DNA of 64,000 nt, taken from NCBI GenBank assembly GCA_026826555.1, contig JAKSZT010038599.1, positions 3,340,434-3,404,433 of the forward strand. Direction: 5' to 3'. This document shows positions 60,546 to 64,000 of this stretch, one piece after another. Under the pieces are notes generated by a model, which ran no database searches, was not told the origin of the DNA, and saw only the letters and a program-made list of their open reading frames with translations. Numbering within the stretch: the first letter of the stretch is position 1; each line of letters begins with the position of its first letter. The stretch is from Tolypeutes matacus. Lineage: Eukaryota; Chordata; Mammalia; Cingulata; Chlamyphoridae. A program made the position numbers and the translations under genes.

Positions 60546-62939
60546 AGATTACAATTCCTTCAAACAATCTTTCACTGGATTTTCAATTTTTTAGTGAAAA
60601 TTTAAGAAATGATGTAGGCATTGAAGATAAGGTATAGAAAACAAAAACAAAGTACATACTACCTGTACTCAAGAAGTCTACAGTCTGAGAGACATATGAT
60701 TTCTAACTGAAATCCTGCAAGATAACAGGATTGGTAATCTTAGTATTGTTAAAAGGAGTAGAATAATTTGATCTACTGAAGTAAAAATACCTTGTAAGTG
60801 TCAAGGCCAGTAATTTAATGTCCTCGACATAAGACAGTGCAGAGTAGATGAGTTATTATTGTAGCAAACTATGAACATGACCATAAAAAATTCTCAAAAT
60901 TAATTAATACATAACTATAGGTGTATATGAGCAAATTGAAAATCAGCTTTGAGACATTTGTTGCAGATTATTAATTCCCTCAGAGAGCAATGTGTGTTCC
61001 AGTACTTTGGGATCTTTCTCTTTTCTAGGTCCTCTTAACAGTTTTTTGCTAGGAATTCTGAACATCCTTGGGAGTTAATTGTATGAATAGTTTTAAACTA
61101 TAACTGTGCTGTCTCAAGAGTTCCAATATAGATAGCAAAGACAAAAAAAGAAAATCCAACCAACAAACAAAAAACTCAACAGCATAGAAATACTCTTAAT
61201 CATGTTGAGTTTAAAGCATCTATTACTTGTACTATACTCTTTTCTTCAACTTTAACTTTGCTGACATTTTTGTCAAGTCTTCTACTTTAAAATAAAGAAA
61301 AGAAAAGAAAAAAAAAGATGTCTTCCCAAGAGATTAATAAGAAAATGGCAGACCTGTCAAGCACTTAGAAGTTCCCTTCATCGCCTCCTTCTCGTGAATA
61401 TTATGCCATGTGTTTCTTGTTGATGTTGCCGATTAGTAATTAAAGGAACCTGAACTAACACTCAAATACCCAAAGGATGAAAATTAATGACTACACATTA
61501 GTTTAGGCGGAGGTTTAAGGATGTAATTTATTTATGCACTAATAAATTAATTCATGAGAATCTGGATGTGGTTAAGGGATTAAGGTCCTTTATTCTGTAA
61601 TCTTTGCTTGGGAAATATGTAGTTTAGAGGTTTTAGCCAGCTGGCAATTAAGACCATTAGAGTGAAGCCAGGCTGGTTTCCTTCTCTGACTGACAATCAC
61701 CTAGAAGCCAAATGTGAGGACCACTTTCTACATGTCAAGATAGATATATTTTTGAGGAAAGTTATATTTCATGGAAAATATTTACTCCAGTCAATTTCCT
61801 GTAGACTTTTCAGGTCAAGCATTTTCTTCATTAAATAGGCAATAATGTGAATATGAATTTATGATAGCAGAATAAACTCCTGAAAAACACAGTCAATGAA
61901 AAGATGATGCAAAACTTTCACATTTTAGGAAATTGATAGCTACCTTTATAAAGGAACACCCAGGAATATAGGCTTTGATATGAGACTTTTGCTGCTGAAG
62001 CCCTTCTTTCTTAAATGTTGAGTAGATAAACTTTCTCTTATTGATTTTATTAATTAGGAACACAAATGGTCAAAGTCTCTAAGATGCTTAAACCCTGAAG
62101 AGTTGTTCTTAAGGTCCTGTATATTTATAAAAGAAAAGGAGTGAGGCAGTTAAGGGAGGTCAAGATCTTCTGATGAGATATATGTGTTTTTATGCACAGC
62201 TTAGATTAGCAGATGGCTTGAGTTTCTGCTTCCATTCCCAGTCAAATATTCATAATAAAGGCTGGTGAAATGTGCCATTGCCTGGCATCTGCCAGAGAAA
62301 GGGAATGGTTAGAAGATGAAGTGCTACCCCTTTTACCCTTAAATATCTTAAGGGTCTTCTCTCATCTTAAAATCTAATATGATGATGATAGCCTGACTTT
62401 CATAATCAACAAACATATGCAAAACAGATCAGTCACATAGCTTTTAAAAGGGTGAAAACTATTAAAAAGATAAGAGGCTTCTAATATTCATTAGGTGTTT
62501 AATAATTATTGTGTGCCTTCTATATAGAGAGAGCTTCAAAATTACGTGTTCTCTTAAGTAGCTTTATTATTCTCTCTGTATTCTTGGATGGATGACCTAA
62601 ACTTTCCTTTCCAGACCTATATAGTTTTAGATTTTAAATTAGAAAAGTTCAAATTAATGAAGTTGAATTGTATTACTTAAATAAAACCTACTAAACTTAA
62701 AAAAAAACAAAAAAAACAAAACTAATCAATAATTGGGATTAAAGTTGAAAATATCAATCTCTGGTTTTATATCTTCTAAAAACTCCTGTTTCAAAATTCC
62801 CAAGAATTGATAGGCAAAGTCATCTTTCTCTCTTCTAAAATCCATAGAACTTTAGCTGTACTTTTTCACTGACAGTTTACCAAAGTTTTGTTAGTGTGAA
62901 TTATTTATTTGCATATGTGTTCTATATATTGAATAAGTA
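60546..62939. other. No gene recognised
   Basis: Anonymous AT-rich sequence. An A-rich tract near 61293-61317 and another at 62700-62720. Confidence 0.5.
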
Positions 62940-63042
62940 AAAGAGTTCCTTGAGGGATGGGCCCAGTTCTTCATCTCTGCCACAGTCCTTTGCATATGGA
63001 AATTATTAAATAAATATCTCTGATTAGATGAATAAATGAATG
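62940..63042 (+). mobile_element. L2 LINE 3'-end fragment
   Basis: GAGTTCCTTGAGGGATGGGC, CACAGTCCTTTGCATATGG and AATAAATATCTCTGATTAG, then GAATAAATGAATG, is the L2 3' end motif with its short tail. Confidence 0.6.
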
Positions 63043-63529
63043 GAGCAGCACATTAACATATTAATGCAGCTGAGCTACAAGATTACTGTCATTAAGCTGG
63101 TAATAGGTCTTTGTTAAAGGGAACACAAAATAGATTTGTTTTTGTGGAGAGAAGGCTTGGCAATAGCTCTAGAGGTGTGAGTTGGTGAAAGGCAGAATGA
63201 GGGCTCTAGTTGCCTGGGAGAGGCTACTGAAGAAGTAACTATTGGAAAGAGGAGCAGGGGAATGGGAAAGGATTGAATCTACTTCACCTATTTTTCAGTT
63301 TTGCTTAGAGTTGACTCTGAAAATGGGTCTCAAAATGGCAATGTTCCCTGATAAATTTTATTTATTATTATGTGTCATATATCATCTGCTAAGCACTGAG
63401 AACTTTTTCCTCTTAAGAAAAATCCACTTGAGATACAGTCTCCTTTTGGCTTACATTAGATAAAGTAAGGAGATGTGATCATTTTCATTGTCTTATGCGT
63501 TTTTCATCTTGTTACATCTGCATATGCAG
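63043..63529. other. No gene recognised
   Basis: Anonymous. The 73-codon plus frame at 63242-63463 has no motif. Confidence 0.5.
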
Positions 63530-63720
63530 TCTCTCATGATAGAGAGGCAAGATAGCATAGCAATAAAGAAGTTGAATTATTAGCTGTATGACATGGCCAA
63601 AATTCAAACCTCCATTGGCTTCAGTTTCTTATATGTAAACTGGAGATTGATACTACCCACAGCATAGGGCTTGACAATTGAGATAATATTTGTAGAACAG
63701 TAGGGTTTGAGTTGGGGCCA
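63530..63720 (+). mobile_element. MIR SINE
   Basis: GAGAGGCAAGATAGCATAGC, TTAGCTGTATGACATGGCCA, CTTCAGTTTCTTATATGTAA and AGGGCTTGACAATTGAGATA follow the MIR order. Confidence 0.72.
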
Positions 63721-64000
63721 GAAAATGGACTAAGATTCTTCAAATGGAGGAAAGGTGGGTGAGTATCCAATATGTTAAAAAGGACTAAGGGTAAAATAAA
63801 GGCATTCTGCCTCTGACTGTTGAGTAGGGCAGGATACTGATTAAAATAGCAATTAATCACTCACTTACAGAACAGAAATCCCCCAAATCCATTATGTAGA
63901 GCCCCCAATGAGGAATGTAAATTTATTTTCTCTCTTTCTCATTAGAGAAAGTTCTATGTATACCCACTAACAATCTCTTATTCCTCTTAGAATGTTAAAT
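63721..64000. other. No gene recognised
   Basis: Short anonymous end of the window. Confidence 0.5.

Overview
The window looks like intergenic (or deep intronic) DNA of a placental mammal, most likely a xenarthran (armadillo, sloth or anteater). Three kinds of repeat point there: tRNA-headed SINEs resembling the DAS family of armadillo, ancient pan-mammalian repeats (MIR, L2, MLT1-like, MER5-like), and several generations of LINE-1. I found no host protein-coding gene with intact exons, no RNA gene and no CRISPR array. The species is inferred from remembered repeat families, not from a search.

Layout. (1) 1-3941, minus strand: the 5' half of a young LINE-1, with a 1.8 kb CpG-rich 5'UTR, an intact ORF1 and an ORF2 that stays open to the window edge with every endonuclease residue checked in place. 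(2) 3942-6150: nothing recognised. (3) 6151-10880: remnants of a class I endogenous retrovirus with two similar LTRs in opposite orientation, two head-to-tail SINEs and an ERVL-like LTR. (4) 11957-13213, minus strand: a processed pseudogene of RBBP4. (5) 13922-18460: MLT1-like LTR, L2 and MIR fragments and a CT-rich microsatellite, with anonymous sequence between. (6) 19831-40690: a nested LINE-1 cluster. An older plus-strand L1 is interrupted by a SINE and by a 5'-truncated L1. It abuts, tail to tail, a minus-strand L1 that was itself split by a 7 kb L1 flanked by an approximate target-site duplication (TSD). Solo LTRs sit inside two of these L1s. (7) 40691-64000: AT-rich anonymous sequence with one well-preserved SINE (perfect 11-bp TSD), five or six LTR fragments (two with perfect 5-bp TSDs), and L2, L1M, MIR and MER5-like relics.

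How the parts relate. The window is a stratigraphy of retrotransposition, not a set of cooperating genes. The L1 proteins are the likely source of the machinery that copied the SINEs and the RBBP4 mRNA; that is inference from how these elements are known to move. The most notable observations are the apparently intact young L1 at the left edge, an L1 3'UTR made of two homologous tandem modules seen in three copies, a nearly pure poly(A) insertion with a 12-bp duplication, and the inverted retroviral LTR arrangement. I found no convincing new biological system. The unexplained items are listed as such.
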